Source: JAWKUK01 sp041398605 (lineage in GTDB: Bacteria > Planctomycetota > UBA1135 > GCA-002686595). Taken from it: a stretch of DNA of 64,000 nt. Location: assembly GCA_041398605.1 (NCBI GenBank), contig JAWKUK010000027.1, positions 1 through 64,000 of the forward strand, written 5' to 3'. The notes under the pieces were generated by a model. The model was given only the letters and a program-made list of their open reading frames with translations. It was not told where the DNA came from and did no database searches. The position numbers and the translations under genes were made by a program. Below are positions 8,488-17,175 of this stretch, one piece after another; the stretch's first letter is position 1, and the number at the start of each line of letters is the position of its first letter.

Positions 8488-9597
8488 TCACAGTGCGAGC
8501 ACGCACGCGACCTCGGCCGGCGCGTCCCATGCGGCGCCGAGGCGCTCGAGGGCGCCGTTGGGTCGCACCAGGAAGGTCGTGACGCTCTTCGACTTCGTGT
8601 TCCCGAGCCAGAGGTAGCTGCCCGTCGGGTCCACGGCGAACGTGCGCGCGTGCACGCCGCCGGTGTCCGCGCGCGCGACCTCGGTCAGGCCGCCGTCCTC
8701 GGCGATCCCAAACGTCACGATGTCGTTCAACGGCTCGCGGTTCACCGCAAAGAGGTGCCTGCCGTTCGGAGCGACGTGGATGTCGGAGCTGCGCCCCGTG
8801 GCCTCGTTGAAGCCCTTCGGCAGCGTCGTCACCGTTGTGACCGGCACGAGCGCGCCCGACGACGGGTCGACGCGTAGCTGCGTGATCGAGCTCGCGACTT
8901 CGTTCAGGACGTACGCATAGGGGGCCGCCGGCGCGTAGTCCATGTGCCGCGGGCCGGCGCCTGCGGGCGTGCTCGCCGTGCCTGCGAGCGTCAGCTTGCG
9001 CCCGTCGCCGCTGACGTGCAGCACAGCGACATAGTCCTCCCCGAGGCACGGCACGTGCACGGTCCCCGTCGCCGCGTGGACGCGCGCTTGGTGGGCTCGG
9101 CGGAGGGGGCCGGCCTCGCTCTTGCCGAGCGTGTCCGCGACGTCACCCGGCTTGCCGTCGGGGCCGAGCGGGATGGTGCTGACCGAGTGCTCGCCGTAGC
9201 TCGCGACGAGCGCGCACGTGCCGGACGGGTGCACCGTGACATGGGTCCCGCGGCCGCCGACGGCGCCCTTGCCCAGGAGGCTCAACGTGCCCGCCGCGCC
9301 GTCCCAGGCGAGCGCGAAGAGGCTCGCATCGCCGAGCGCGTACACGATGGGCAGCGTGGGGTGCCGGGCGAGGAAGCGCGCGCCCTCACCGAGGTCGACG
9401 TCGGTCGTCGCCGCGCCGATGCGCCCGTCGGTCAGCGCGAGCGCGCGGACGTGCCCGTCTTGGGTCGCGACGACGAGGTGCCGCGCGGGCCCGGATGAGG
9501 GCGCCGGGCCGCCCGTACCGACGCGGGAGCAAGCGACGTTGAACAGAAGAAGCGTGGCGCACAGGGCAGCGGTAGTGAGCGTCATGGCGCGCATCAT
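8488..9597 (-). CDS. secreted lactonase-family beta-propeller (YbhE-like)
   Basis: 369 residues. The N-terminus is a lipoprotein-like signal (ATLLLFNVAC). Seven-blade propeller repeats with YbhE/lactonase signatures follow: THVTVHPSGTCALVASYGE, GPRHMDYAPAAPYAYVLNE and SSDIHVAPNGRHLFAVNRE. Family members include 6-phosphogluconolactonase and muconate cycloisomerase-like proteins, but many are uncharacterised. The lipidated, exported form makes a central-metabolism 6PGL role unlikely. Start codons at 9597, 9594 and 9585 are all possible; 9585 would give the tightest signal peptide. The 272 bases upstream, to the next gene end at 9870, hold nothing I can support. Confidence 0.75.
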   Translation of the reverse strand: MMRAMTLTTAALCATLLLFNVACSRVGTGGPAPSSGPARHLVVATQDGHVRALALTDGRIGAATTDVDLGEGARFLARHPTLPIVYALGDASLFALAWDGAAGTLSLLGKGAVGGRGTHVTVHPSGTCALVASYGEHSVSTIPLGPDGKPGDVADTLGKSEAGPLRRAHQARVHAATGTVHVPCLGEDYVAVLHVSGDGRKLTLAGTASTPAGAGPRHMDYAPAAPYAYVLNEVASSITQLRVDPSSGALVPVTTVTTLPKGFNEATGRSSDIHVAPNGRHLFAVNREPLNDIVTFGIAEDGGLTEVARADTGGVHARTFAVDPTGSYLWLGNTKSKSVTTFLVRPNGALERLGAAWDAPAEVACVLAL

Positions 9598-9869
9598 CGC
9601 ACGTTGCGGCGGAGTCTGCGCCGGGGCTGCCCGTTGGGGCAGGGGCGGGGCGCGCCATCGTCGAGCTCAACGTCGTCGCCATGCGTGGGGACGCCCAAGA
9701 TGGGGGCGCCGCCGACGGAGACGACCCGGTCAGACCCGGCGACGGTAAGCGTCGCGCCTCCGGCGCCGCGCGAGGAGGCCGCGGCGGCACGCGGCCCGTT
9801 CGGCGTCAACGCCGCTTGCGCGTCCCTTCACCGCTCGCGCCCAAAGAGCGCGCGCGGCGCCTCTGCCGA

Positions 9870-10673
9870 TCAGTGCGTCACAAACTGCAAGAGCCGCAGC
9901 ACCTCGAACCAGTCTGTCGTTTCGAAGCCGACGGTCGTGGCGTCGACGAGGCGCGCGCCGGGATAGAACGAGGCGCGGTACGCGTCGCGCGCGTCCTTGC
10001 GCACGACGCGCACGTCGAAGCGCTCCGGCAGCGGCGCGGGCGCGACGCGCAGCGGCCCGGCGAGCGCGCGCTCGACCTCGGCGCGGATCGCGTCGCGTGC
10101 CTCTGCAGGGTGGCGCGCCAGCGTCGCCGCGCCCGTGCCGCGGGTCACGGCCACCGTCGCGATCCCGGGGTCAAAGGACCGGACCTCCGCGCACAGCTCT
10201 TCGTCGCCGGACACAAACGCGACCGGCACGCGCTCGAGCGCCGCCGCGTACACGTGCAACAGGAATTCGGACGCCCACACGCCGTTGACCTCGATGCCGC
10301 GCAGGCGGCTCGAGCTCAGGGTGTGCGCGAGCGGATTCCCGCCGCGCCCGCCCGCCGAGTGCCAGCCGACGAACAGCGCCGCGTGGAACGTCGCGTCGAG
10401 GCCTTGGACCATGCTGTACGGGTGCCCGCTCCACCCGCGCAAGAGCTTCGCCTCGCGCGGCAGGCGCTCTGCGTAGAGGTTGCGGCCCGTCCAGTGGGCG
10501 TCCTTGACGAGCAGCTCCGTCGCGCCCGCGGCGAGCGCGCCCTCGCACGCGGCGACGACCTCGGCCGTCATGCGCTCGCGGAACTCCGCGTTGGTGTCGT
10601 GGGTGAGGTCCGCCTCAGCCCAGTCGGTGATGCCCGTGACCCCTTCGATGTCTGCGCTCAGGAAGACCTTCAT
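9870..10673 (-). CDS. dppA: M55 family D-aminopeptidase (DppA-like)
   Basis: 267 residues. It opens with the DppA signature MKVFLSADIEGVTGI, carrying the Asp/Glu zinc ligands. His-containing motifs DAHWTGRNL and FVGWHSAGG and a conserved Glu segment (VSGDEELCAEV) follow. Length and motifs fit the M55 family, cytoplasmic dizinc D-aminopeptidases that form a decameric ring and release D-Ala from D-amino acid peptides. ATG 10673 is chosen because the protein then starts exactly at the family N-terminus. It lies 59 bases downstream of a GlpD-like gene on the same strand, but no dpp permease genes are present. Confidence 0.88.
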   Translation of the reverse strand: MKVFLSADIEGVTGITDWAEADLTHDTNAEFRERMTAEVVAACEGALAAGATELLVKDAHWTGRNLYAERLPREAKLLRGWSGHPYSMVQGLDATFHAALFVGWHSAGGRGGNPLAHTLSSSRLRGIEVNGVWASEFLLHVYAAALERVPVAFVSGDEELCAEVRSFDPGIATVAVTRGTGAATLARHPAEARDAIRAEVERALAGPLRVAPAPLPERFDVRVVRKDARDAYRASFYPGARLVDATTVGFETTDWFEVLRLLQFVTH

Positions 10674-10732
10674 GGCGCGCATTGTGCGCTGCATGCGGCC
10701 GCGCTGCAGCGGCTCGAGCGCGCAGCGCGCGC

Positions 10733-12007
10733 TCAGCGATCCCAGACCGTGACCCGCTCGAGCTCCGGCAACATCAGCGTCGCAGTGTCTGCGCGGCGCG
10801 TGCCCGGCCCGAGCGCCCCGGCGAGGCTCCGCTCGAGGCGCGCCGCGACGCGCTCGGCCGTGTGCCTGTACCCCGTGAGCTTTCCGCCGTACAGCGTGAT
10901 CCACGTCGGGCGCTCGGCGTCGTCCTCTGCGAGCACGACCTCGCGCGGGCGACGGAACGCGCTGGACGCGGCCTTCGGAAGCACGCGTAAGCCCGCCCAC
11001 GAGTCGAGCACCTCTCCTCGCGAGCCCGGGAAGTACCGCCGGTGGACCGCCAGCAGGTACTCGATCTCGGCCTCGGTCGGCGCGATCGCGGCCGGGTCGC
11101 CCGCATAGGGCGTCTCGGTCGTCCCGATCATCACGCGGCCCTTCCACGGGATCGAGAAGACGGCGCGGCCGTCGCTGGGGGCCTCGGTGTAGTAGATGCC
11201 GCGCTCGAGGCGACCCGCGACCTCGATGTGCGTGCCCGCGACGAGGTCGACGTCGCGCCGGGCCGACGCCGAACCCTCGCTGAGCCCGTCGGCGACGTCG
11301 TTGACGCGGTTCGCCCAGGGCCCGCCGGCGTTGACGACGACACGCGCGTCGAGCGTGTGCTCGGCGACGTCGCCGCCCATCGCCCCCGTACGCCAGGTCA
11401 CGCGCCAGCCGCGCGGGCAGCGCGTCGCGCGCACGACCTCGGCGCCGAGGTGCACCTCGGCCCCGAGCGACGCGGCAGACGCGACGACTGCGCGGCACAA
11501 CGCCGCGTCGTCGGTCTGCCCGTCGTGGTACTCGAACACGGCACGCAGCCCGTTTGTCGTCAGGCCATCGAGCTGCGGCCACTCGACCTTGGGCACGCTT
11601 CGGAAGCCTGCGTTGCGCCCAAAGCCCGCGAGCGCTGCATAGAGCGACAGACCGGCGCGCATCGTCCATGGCCCGCGCCGCATCCCGGCGTAGACGGGCA
11701 GGTAGAACGGCACGAGGCGCACCAGGTGCGGCGCGATCCGCAGCAGGATCGCCCGTTCCGCCAAGGACTCGCGCACGAGCCCGAGCTGGAACGTCTCCAG
11801 GTAGCGCAGCCCGCCGTGGATCAGCTTGCTGGAGCGGCTGGAGGTCCCCGCCGCGGGGGTCCGGCGCTCGAGCAGCGCGACCGAGCGCCCCGCCGCAGCC
11901 GCGGCTTGGGCCACGCCGGCGCCGAGGATGCCTGCGCCGACCACCGCGACGTCGACTTCCGGCAGGGCGCGCTGCCCGTCGGCGGTGTGGATCTGGCTGC
12001 TGCTCAT
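10733..12007 (-). CDS. GlpD-like FAD-dependent glycerol-3-phosphate dehydrogenase, short form
   Basis: 424 residues. A Rossmann FAD motif near the N-terminus (VDVAVVGAGILGAGVA) is followed by the GlpD signature GTSSRSSKLIHGGLRYLE. The GIYYTEAPSDGRAVF and VMIGTTETPYAGDP segments and GLRVLPK also match. It would oxidise sn-glycerol-3-phosphate to DHAP at the membrane, feeding the quinone pool. It ends soon after the LYGGKLTGYRHTAERVA motif and lacks the ~120-residue helical C-terminal domain present in typical GlpD (and in the second GlpD-like protein at 25832). Start ATG 12007 fits the family. It may be a functional short variant or have a different substrate. Confidence 0.8.
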   Translation of the reverse strand: MSSSQIHTADGQRALPEVDVAVVGAGILGAGVAQAAAAAGRSVALLERRTPAAGTSSRSSKLIHGGLRYLETFQLGLVRESLAERAILLRIAPHLVRLVPFYLPVYAGMRRGPWTMRAGLSLYAALAGFGRNAGFRSVPKVEWPQLDGLTTNGLRAVFEYHDGQTDDAALCRAVVASAASLGAEVHLGAEVVRATRCPRGWRVTWRTGAMGGDVAEHTLDARVVVNAGGPWANRVNDVADGLSEGSASARRDVDLVAGTHIEVAGRLERGIYYTEAPSDGRAVFSIPWKGRVMIGTTETPYAGDPAAIAPTEAEIEYLLAVHRRYFPGSRGEVLDSWAGLRVLPKAASSAFRRPREVVLAEDDAERPTWITLYGGKLTGYRHTAERVAARLERSLAGALGPGTRRADTATLMLPELERVTVWDR

Positions 12008-12138
12008 CGCTCCATCCGCCGCAAGACGGCGGTCTCTGCTTCCATTCGCGCGTCGCGCTCGCGAGGATGATCGGCGAGCCCGGGGGCGGCACCGCACCTA
12101 GTTCCCGCGAACCCGGGCGGCGCGAGGTTCATACGATC

Positions 12139-12648
12139 ATGAGTGCACAGAAAATGTTTCACCTGCGCCTGGCGATGCTAGGCGCTCTCTTCGGCCTCGG
12201 CGCGTGCCAGGGGGCGCCCGCGCCCTTGGTGCCGGCGATGACTTCGGTCCTCGGGCAGCGCGCCCGCGAGTTCCCCAACACGCCTGAGGAGGTCTGGGAG
12301 GCCACCCGCGCGGCCCTCGTCGCGCAGGGCTTCGTGCTGCGCGAGGACCAGCAGGAGCGCGGCTTCATCCACGCGCACACGATCGACCTCGAGTCCGGCA
12401 GCGTCGTCGGGGACGACCGTTCGTGGACCCGGGTCACCGCGCGCATCGACTACGTCGATCACCACAAGCGCGCCCCGCGCACGACCCTCGAGGTCGAGGC
12501 GGAGCGCCTCCACGGGTCCTCCGGCGGGGCGATCGAGGCCTCGATCGGCCAGCTCGACCTGGACTTCTACGAGCGCTTCTTTGAGGACATCGCGGCCCGT
12601 TTGCCTCAGCCGCTCCTGCCGCAGCTCGCGGTGCCGGGCTTCGAGTGA
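12139..12648 (+). CDS. hypothetical lipoprotein
   Basis: 169 residues, no family recognised. The signal peptide ends in a good lipobox (LGALFGLGAC). The mature part has an alpha/beta pattern starting with PNTPEEVWEATRAALVAQGF, then strands such as FIHAHTIDL and WTRVTARIDYV, and a final amphipathic helix (LDLDFYERFFEDIAARL). The opening resembles the small domains of BamC-type or DUF-type lipoproteins that begin 'sxxxvwxalxxaLxxxGF', but this is only a similarity of pattern. It is divergent from the GlpD-like gene; 131 bases separate the starts. A 14-bp tandem repeat begins right after its stop. Confidence 0.6.
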   Translation: MSAQKMFHLRLAMLGALFGLGACQGAPAPLVPAMTSVLGQRAREFPNTPEEVWEATRAALVAQGFVLREDQQERGFIHAHTIDLESGSVVGDDRSWTRVTARIDYVDHHKRAPRTTLEVEAERLHGSSGGAIEASIGQLDLDFYERFFEDIAARLPQPLLPQLAVPGFE

Positions 12649-12689
12649 GACCCGGAGACTGAGGCCCGGAGACTGAGCCCGGGAAGTGA
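12649..12689. repeat. 14-bp tandem repeat, about 3 units, abutting a stop codon
   Basis: Units GACCCGGAGACTGA (12649-12662), GGCCCGGAGACTGA (12663-12676) and a 13-bp variant GCCCGGGAAGTGA (12677-12689). The array starts on the base after the lipoprotein stop codon. It is not in frame with either neighbour. Confidence 0.75.
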
Positions 12690-12835
12690 GTGACGGCGGG
12701 CGGCGCGTGTCAGCGCGGCCCAGCGGCCAGCGCCCGACTGCCGCGCGGTGTCTCGAGGGGAGACTCCTGATCCGCGGCGCGGGCTGGCCTCGTGCGAGCA
12801 GCCCCTGGGGGTCGATGACGCCCCCCAGGGCCGCT

Positions 12836-13825
12836 ATGAAGTACCGCACGAAGTTCCTCCTCGCGCTCGCCGCTGCCAGCGCTGTCGCCGGCGCCGGCGT
12901 CGTCCATACGACGAGCTTTCCCCACGCTGGGACCCCCGGGCAGCCGGTGACGTCCACCGAAGAGCGCAAGCTCCTCGCGGACACCCTGCGCGAGCACATG
13001 CGCTACCAGACCATCGGGATCGGGCAGCGACAAGCCGCCCGCGATGGCGCGAGCTGGGCGCTCGTCGACTACATCGTCAATGAATGCGAGAGCGTCGGCT
13101 ACGAGGTCGAGCTGCAGGACTACAAGGCCGGCGGTCACCCGCACCAGAACGTGATCGTCGAGCGTCCAGGTCGCACGAGCGAGGTCCTCGTCGTCGGTTG
13201 CCACTACGACGCGTACGGCAAGAGCCCGAGCGCGGCGGCGTCGGCGTCCGGTCCGGCGGCGTTGATCGAGCTGGCGAAGGTCGCCGCTGACGTCATGACC
13301 GACAAGACGCTGCGCTTCTGCTTCTTCTCGACCGGCGAAGCTCCTTACCGCGGGACCGAGGAGATGGGCAGCCGCCAGTACGCCAAGGCGTGCAAGGAGC
13401 GTCAGGACCCGATCGTGGCGGCGCTGATCCTCGACTCGTTCGCGCACTTCTCGACGGCGCTGAACGAGCAGACGTTCTGGTTCCCCTGGAGCGAGGTGTT
13501 TCCGAAGACGGGGGACTTCGTCGCGGTGGTCGGCGGGGTCCGCGATCGCGACCTCGTCGCGCGCACGTTGGCTGCTTGGGGGGCCTCAACGGAGATGCCT
13601 GCGCGAGGGCTCGCCTTCACCAGCTGGGTCGCGCGCATTCGGTCGGGCGACCAGGCCGCCTTTGCCGCGGAGGGCTTTCCGTCGATCCTGCTCAGCGACA
13701 CCGGGGTCAACCGCTTCGAGGACATCCGCACACGCTTCGACTCATTCGATCGGATCGACTACCTGTCCTACGCGCGGGCGGTGGAAGGCTTGACGGCCGC
13801 CGTCCTCGAACTCGCGGGTCGCTGA
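12836..13825 (+). CDS. M28 peptidase homologue lacking most zinc ligands
   Basis: 329 residues with an N-terminal signal (FLLALAAASAVAGAGVV). It aligns over its length with M28 (aminopeptidase Y/IAP-like) enzymes. GCHYDAYGKSPSAAASASG (121-139) matches the family segment GxHYDSVPGxPGADDNASG residue for residue. The bridging Asp and the next Asp are Ala134-Ala135. The catalytic pair Glu-Glu is Gly167-Glu168 (FSTGEAP). The final zinc-binding His is Arg298 (SDTGVNRFEDIRTRF aligned with SDTxFFRNPHYHxP). Only His123 and Asp125 of the first motif and Glu168 remain clear. It is thus probably a non-catalytic, exported binding protein. Start ATG 12836 puts the signal peptide at the very N-terminus. Confidence 0.8.
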   Translation: MKYRTKFLLALAAASAVAGAGVVHTTSFPHAGTPGQPVTSTEERKLLADTLREHMRYQTIGIGQRQAARDGASWALVDYIVNECESVGYEVELQDYKAGGHPHQNVIVERPGRTSEVLVVGCHYDAYGKSPSAAASASGPAALIELAKVAADVMTDKTLRFCFFSTGEAPYRGTEEMGSRQYAKACKERQDPIVAALILDSFAHFSTALNEQTFWFPWSEVFPKTGDFVAVVGGVRDRDLVARTLAAWGASTEMPARGLAFTSWVARIRSGDQAAFAAEGFPSILLSDTGVNRFEDIRTRFDSFDRIDYLSYARAVEGLTAAVLELAGR

Positions 13826-13865
13826 TGGGGGCGCGCGCCGCGAGCGCGCAGTATCCTCCCAGGCG

Positions 13866-15665
13866 ATGGCGCGACGGCTCTTCGTGGACCTCGGGACTGC
13901 GGCCCAGGAGTGGGCGCTCGGCCTCGCCCTTGCGGCGCTGGGCTGTGGGGGCGGGGACCCCCGCCCGACCGCGGTCGCGGGTGGCGCGCCTGCGCCGGAA
14001 GGCAGGGCTCCTGCGCCAGCCGCGGCCCTCCCGTGGCTCGTGGACGTCCGCGCCGCGAGCGGCGTCGACTTCGTCCACCAGAGCGGCGGGCGCGGGGACT
14101 GGGTCCTGACCGAGATCATGGGGGGCGGCGCGGCGCTCTTCGACGCAGACGGCGATGGCCACCTCGACCTGCTCCTGTTGCAGGGGGGCGCGGACCCCGG
14201 CGCTGAAGCGACGCTCGCGGCTGGCACAGGGCACCGCCTGTACCTCGGCGACGGCGCCCTCGGCTTCCGTGACGTGACCCCTGGCTCTGGCCTCGAAGGT
14301 ATGCGCGGCTATGCGATGTGCCCGGCGATCGGCGATGTCGACGGCGACGGCCGCGTCGACATTTACCTCGCCCAGCGCGGACAGGACGTGCTGCTCTTGA
14401 ACCGGGGGGGCGGGCGCTTCGAGGATGTCTCCAGCGCGTGGGGGCTGCGTGTCGGCGGCTGGTCGAGCGCCGCGGCGTTTGCAGACCTCGACCGCGACGG
14501 CGACCTCGACGTGTTCGTCGTGCGCTACATGGACCTGAACCCGGGCCTCGAATGCCGCGATGGGGCGGGGCGGCGCACGTATTGTCCGCCGAAGAGCGGC
14601 GACCCCGTGCACGACGTGCTGCTCATGAACGAGGGCGGGCGCTTTGTCGAGCGCTCACAGGAATGCGGCATCTCGACCCGCGCCGGCGCGGGCCTCGGCG
14701 TCGTCGTGCAAGACTTGACGTCCGATGGTGTCGCGGACATCTACGTCACGAACGACGGCTACGAGAACCACCTCTGGGTGCGCCGCGCGGACGGCACATG
14801 GCGCGACGAGGGGCTCGCGCGCGGCGCGGCGCTCAACCAGGCCGGGCTCGCCGAAGCCAGCATGGGCATCATCGCCGAGGACCTCGACGGAGACCTCGCG
14901 CTCGACCTCTTCATGACGCACCTCAAGGACGAGACGCACACGCTCTATCGCGGGCGCAGCGGCAACTATATGGACGAGACGGGGCGTCGAGGGCTTGCGA
15001 TGGCGACCAAACCGGGCACTGGCTTCGGCATCGCCGCCATCGACCTGGAGCTCGACGGCGACTTGGACCTCCTCGTCGCTCAAGGCCGCGTCAGCGTCGG
15101 CGCCGTGGCAGCGGGTTGCGCGCTGCCGGAGCCCTGGGATTCGCTGGCCGAGCCGAACCTCCTGCTGTTGAACGATGGCCAAGGCGTCTTCGCGGCCCGC
15201 GCGGAGCTGGCGCCTGATTTGACCTCGCCTGTGACGATCGATCGCGCGATCGCGAGCGGCGACCTGGACGAGGACGGGGACGTGGACCTCGTCGTCACGC
15301 GCATCGAAGGGCCGCCGCTCGTGCTGCGCAATGACGCGCCGCGGGCGGGCACGTGGGTCCGCGTCGACCCGCGAGAAGCGCGCGGCGCTGCGACGGCGCT
15401 CGGCGCGCTCGTCTACGTGACGCCCACCGCGGAGGCGGCGGGCGGCGCGCGCGTCGGCGTGACCCACGTGCGGCCCGTCCGCGCCAGCGACGGCTACTTG
15501 ACGAGCCGTGACCCGCGGCCGACCTTCGGGCTCGCGCGCGGCGTGGCCCGTGACGTTTCGCACGTCGATGTGGAGGTCCTCTGGCCCGACGGGACGCGCG
15601 AGACGTTCCCTGGCCTTGCGACGGGCGCGACTCATGTCGTCGTGCGGGGCGAGGGCGGACGATGA
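13866..15665 (+). CDS. CRTAC1-type FG-GAP/ASPIC-UnbV secreted protein
   Basis: 599 residues. The N-terminus carries a hydrophobic signal with a lipobox-like end (ALAALGC). Multiple FG-GAP/VCBS calcium-binding repeats follow from ~residue 90, for example ALFDADGDGHLDLLLLQGG and DLDRDGDLDVFVVRYMD. The ASPIC/UnbV domain ends the protein (HVDVEVLWPDGTRETFPGL). The family is very common in Planctomycetota and Acidobacteriota as exported, Ca2+-binding beta-propellers of unknown function. Its stop overlaps the next ATG (ATGA) and the partner is a TPR lipoprotein; the CRTAC1-TPR pairing is recurrent in these phyla. Confidence 0.85.
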   Translation: MARRLFVDLGTAAQEWALGLALAALGCGGGDPRPTAVAGGAPAPEGRAPAPAAALPWLVDVRAASGVDFVHQSGGRGDWVLTEIMGGGAALFDADGDGHLDLLLLQGGADPGAEATLAAGTGHRLYLGDGALGFRDVTPGSGLEGMRGYAMCPAIGDVDGDGRVDIYLAQRGQDVLLLNRGGGRFEDVSSAWGLRVGGWSSAAAFADLDRDGDLDVFVVRYMDLNPGLECRDGAGRRTYCPPKSGDPVHDVLLMNEGGRFVERSQECGISTRAGAGLGVVVQDLTSDGVADIYVTNDGYENHLWVRRADGTWRDEGLARGAALNQAGLAEASMGIIAEDLDGDLALDLFMTHLKDETHTLYRGRSGNYMDETGRRGLAMATKPGTGFGIAAIDLELDGDLDLLVAQGRVSVGAVAAGCALPEPWDSLAEPNLLLLNDGQGVFAARAELAPDLTSPVTIDRAIASGDLDEDGDVDLVVTRIEGPPLVLRNDAPRAGTWVRVDPREARGAATALGALVYVTPTAEAAGGARVGVTHVRPVRASDGYLTSRDPRPTFGLARGVARDVSHVDVEVLWPDGTRETFPGLATGATHVVVRGEGGR

Positions 15666-17032
15666 GCTCCCGAGCGCGGGCACTGCGTCGGCGCGCGCGC
15701 CTGGCGTTGTTGGCGCGGCTGATGGTGTTCACATCGCTGTGTGCGCTCACTCTCCCCGGCTGTACAGATCGTGCGCAGCCCGTCGATTCGGCGCCGTCCG
15801 TCGCGGACGCCGAGGGGGCCTTTGCATTGCCGGAGTTCGAGACCACTGCGATGGAGCCTGGCGTCGCACGCCTGCTCGATGCGCGCCGCGCCGCGGTGCT
15901 CGCGGCGCCGCGGGACGCGCGCCGCTGGGCGGAGCTCGGGTTCGCGCTCGACGCGCACCAGCTTCTGCGCGAGGCCGAGGTCGCGCTCAGCCGCGCGGTC
16001 GCCCTTGACCCGCGCGGGTTCGAGCACGTGTACCAGCACGCGTTTGTCGGCGCGCTGACCGGCGCGCCCCAGGCGGAGGTGCTCGCGCGTTACGACGCGG
16101 CGCTGGCGCTGCGGCCTGACTATGCGGCCGCGCACCTGCGGCGGGGTGAGCTCTTGCTGGAGATGGGGCGCGCCGCAGACGCGCTCGCCGCGTTCGAGCG
16201 CGCGGTGGCCTTGGACGCTGGCTACGACCGGGCCAAGATCGCCTCCGCGCGCGCGCTGCTCGCGCTCGAGCGCGCCCGCGACGCGGTCGCCGTCCTGACG
16301 CCGCTCGCGGCGCAGTACCCGAGCGACCGGGACGTGATCAGCACCTTGGTGCAAGCGCTGCGGGCTGCGGGTGACGAAGGACGCGCAGAGCCCTATCTCG
16401 CGACGCTCACGGAGCTGCCCCCGGGCGCGCTGCCGTTCCGGGACCCGGTGCGCGCCGCGACGCTCGAGCTGACCGCGACCGCCTCGGCGCGGTACCAGCG
16501 CGCGCGACAGCGCATGGAGCGCGGCGACGCCAGAGGCGCGGTGCGCGAGCTCGAGCAGCTCGTGACCGAGCGGCCACAGGAGGCGACGGTCGCGCTCGAG
16601 CTCGCGCGCATTCACGTGCGCCAGCGCAGCATCCCAGCGGCCAGCGACGTCCTCGAGCGCGCGCTCGCGGCGCAGCCTCAGCACCCCGCGCTGCTCGCCT
16701 TCGCCGGGCAGCTCGACGTCGAGCGCGGGCGCTTTGCTGCCGGCCTGCAGCGCTTGGACGAGGCGGCGCGGCGCGGGCCGCTCGACCTCGCCTCGCTGCA
16801 TGCGCGGGCGTCGGCCCTCGGCCAGGTCGGACGTTGGAGCGAGGCCGCAGGCGCCTTCCTCGAGGCCGCCGCGCTCGCGCCCGCGCCCGCCGAGTTTCGC
16901 ATCTTGGCGGGGCTCTCGCTCTGTGAGGCCGGGCGCTTCGAAGAGGCGCGCGCGGAGCACGCCGCCGGCCTGGCGCTCGACGCGCAGCACCCGCTGGCCG
17001 CTACGCTGGGCGCGCGCCTCGAGGGCCGCTGA
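15662..17032 (+). CDS. TPR-repeat lipoprotein
   Basis: 456 residues. The signal peptide has a lipobox (LCALTLPGC). About nine to ten TPR motifs follow with few interruptions (ELGFALDAHQLLREAEVALS; YAAAHLRRGELLLEMGRAAD; LAGLSLCEAGRFEEARAEHA). It would be an envelope-anchored scaffold. Its start codon overlaps the stop of the CRTAC1-type gene, so the two are translationally coupled and probably act together. A thirteen-unit octamer repeat begins 20 bases after its stop. Confidence 0.8.
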   Translation: MSSRARALRRRARLALLARLMVFTSLCALTLPGCTDRAQPVDSAPSVADAEGAFALPEFETTAMEPGVARLLDARRAAVLAAPRDARRWAELGFALDAHQLLREAEVALSRAVALDPRGFEHVYQHAFVGALTGAPQAEVLARYDAALALRPDYAAAHLRRGELLLEMGRAADALAAFERAVALDAGYDRAKIASARALLALERARDAVAVLTPLAAQYPSDRDVISTLVQALRAAGDEGRAEPYLATLTELPPGALPFRDPVRAATLELTATASARYQRARQRMERGDARGAVRELEQLVTERPQEATVALELARIHVRQRSIPAASDVLERALAAQPQHPALLAFAGQLDVERGRFAAGLQRLDEAARRGPLDLASLHARASALGQVGRWSEAAGAFLEAAALAPAPAEFRILAGLSLCEAGRFEEARAEHAAGLALDAQHPLAATLGARLEGR

Positions 17033-17052
17033 GCGCGGCCGGCGACCTCCAG

Positions 17053-17156
17053 GCCCCAAGGCACCACAGCCCCACGGCCCCACGGCCCCACGGCCCCACG
17101 GCCCCACGGCCCCACGGCAACACGGCAACACGGCAACACGGCCCCACGGCAACACG
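17053..17156. repeat. 8-bp tandem repeat, 13 units
   Basis: Units alternate between GCCCCACG and GCAACACG: two degenerate units (17053-17068), six C-type (17069-17116), three A-type (17117-17140), one C-type and one A-type. The array fills nearly all the gap between the TPR gene and the ABC transporter gene. An 8-bp period is not codon-compatible, so it is a genuine intergenic array. It resembles phase-variable or slippage-prone repeats; it lies 20 bases before the ABC ATPase start, so unit number would change promoter or leader spacing. Confidence 0.9.
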
Positions 17157-17175
17157 GCCATACTTCGACCACGCC

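Noticed and set aside
9594..9809. A 71-codon minus-strand frame upstream of the lactonase-like gene
   Set aside because: It has a few strand-like segments (ATLTVAGSDRVVSVGG) but no start signal, no family match and overlaps the next gene start. I could not support it as a gene.
17053..17156. CRISPR-like array
   Set aside because: The repeat unit is 8 bp with no spacers between units, so it is a simple tandem array.
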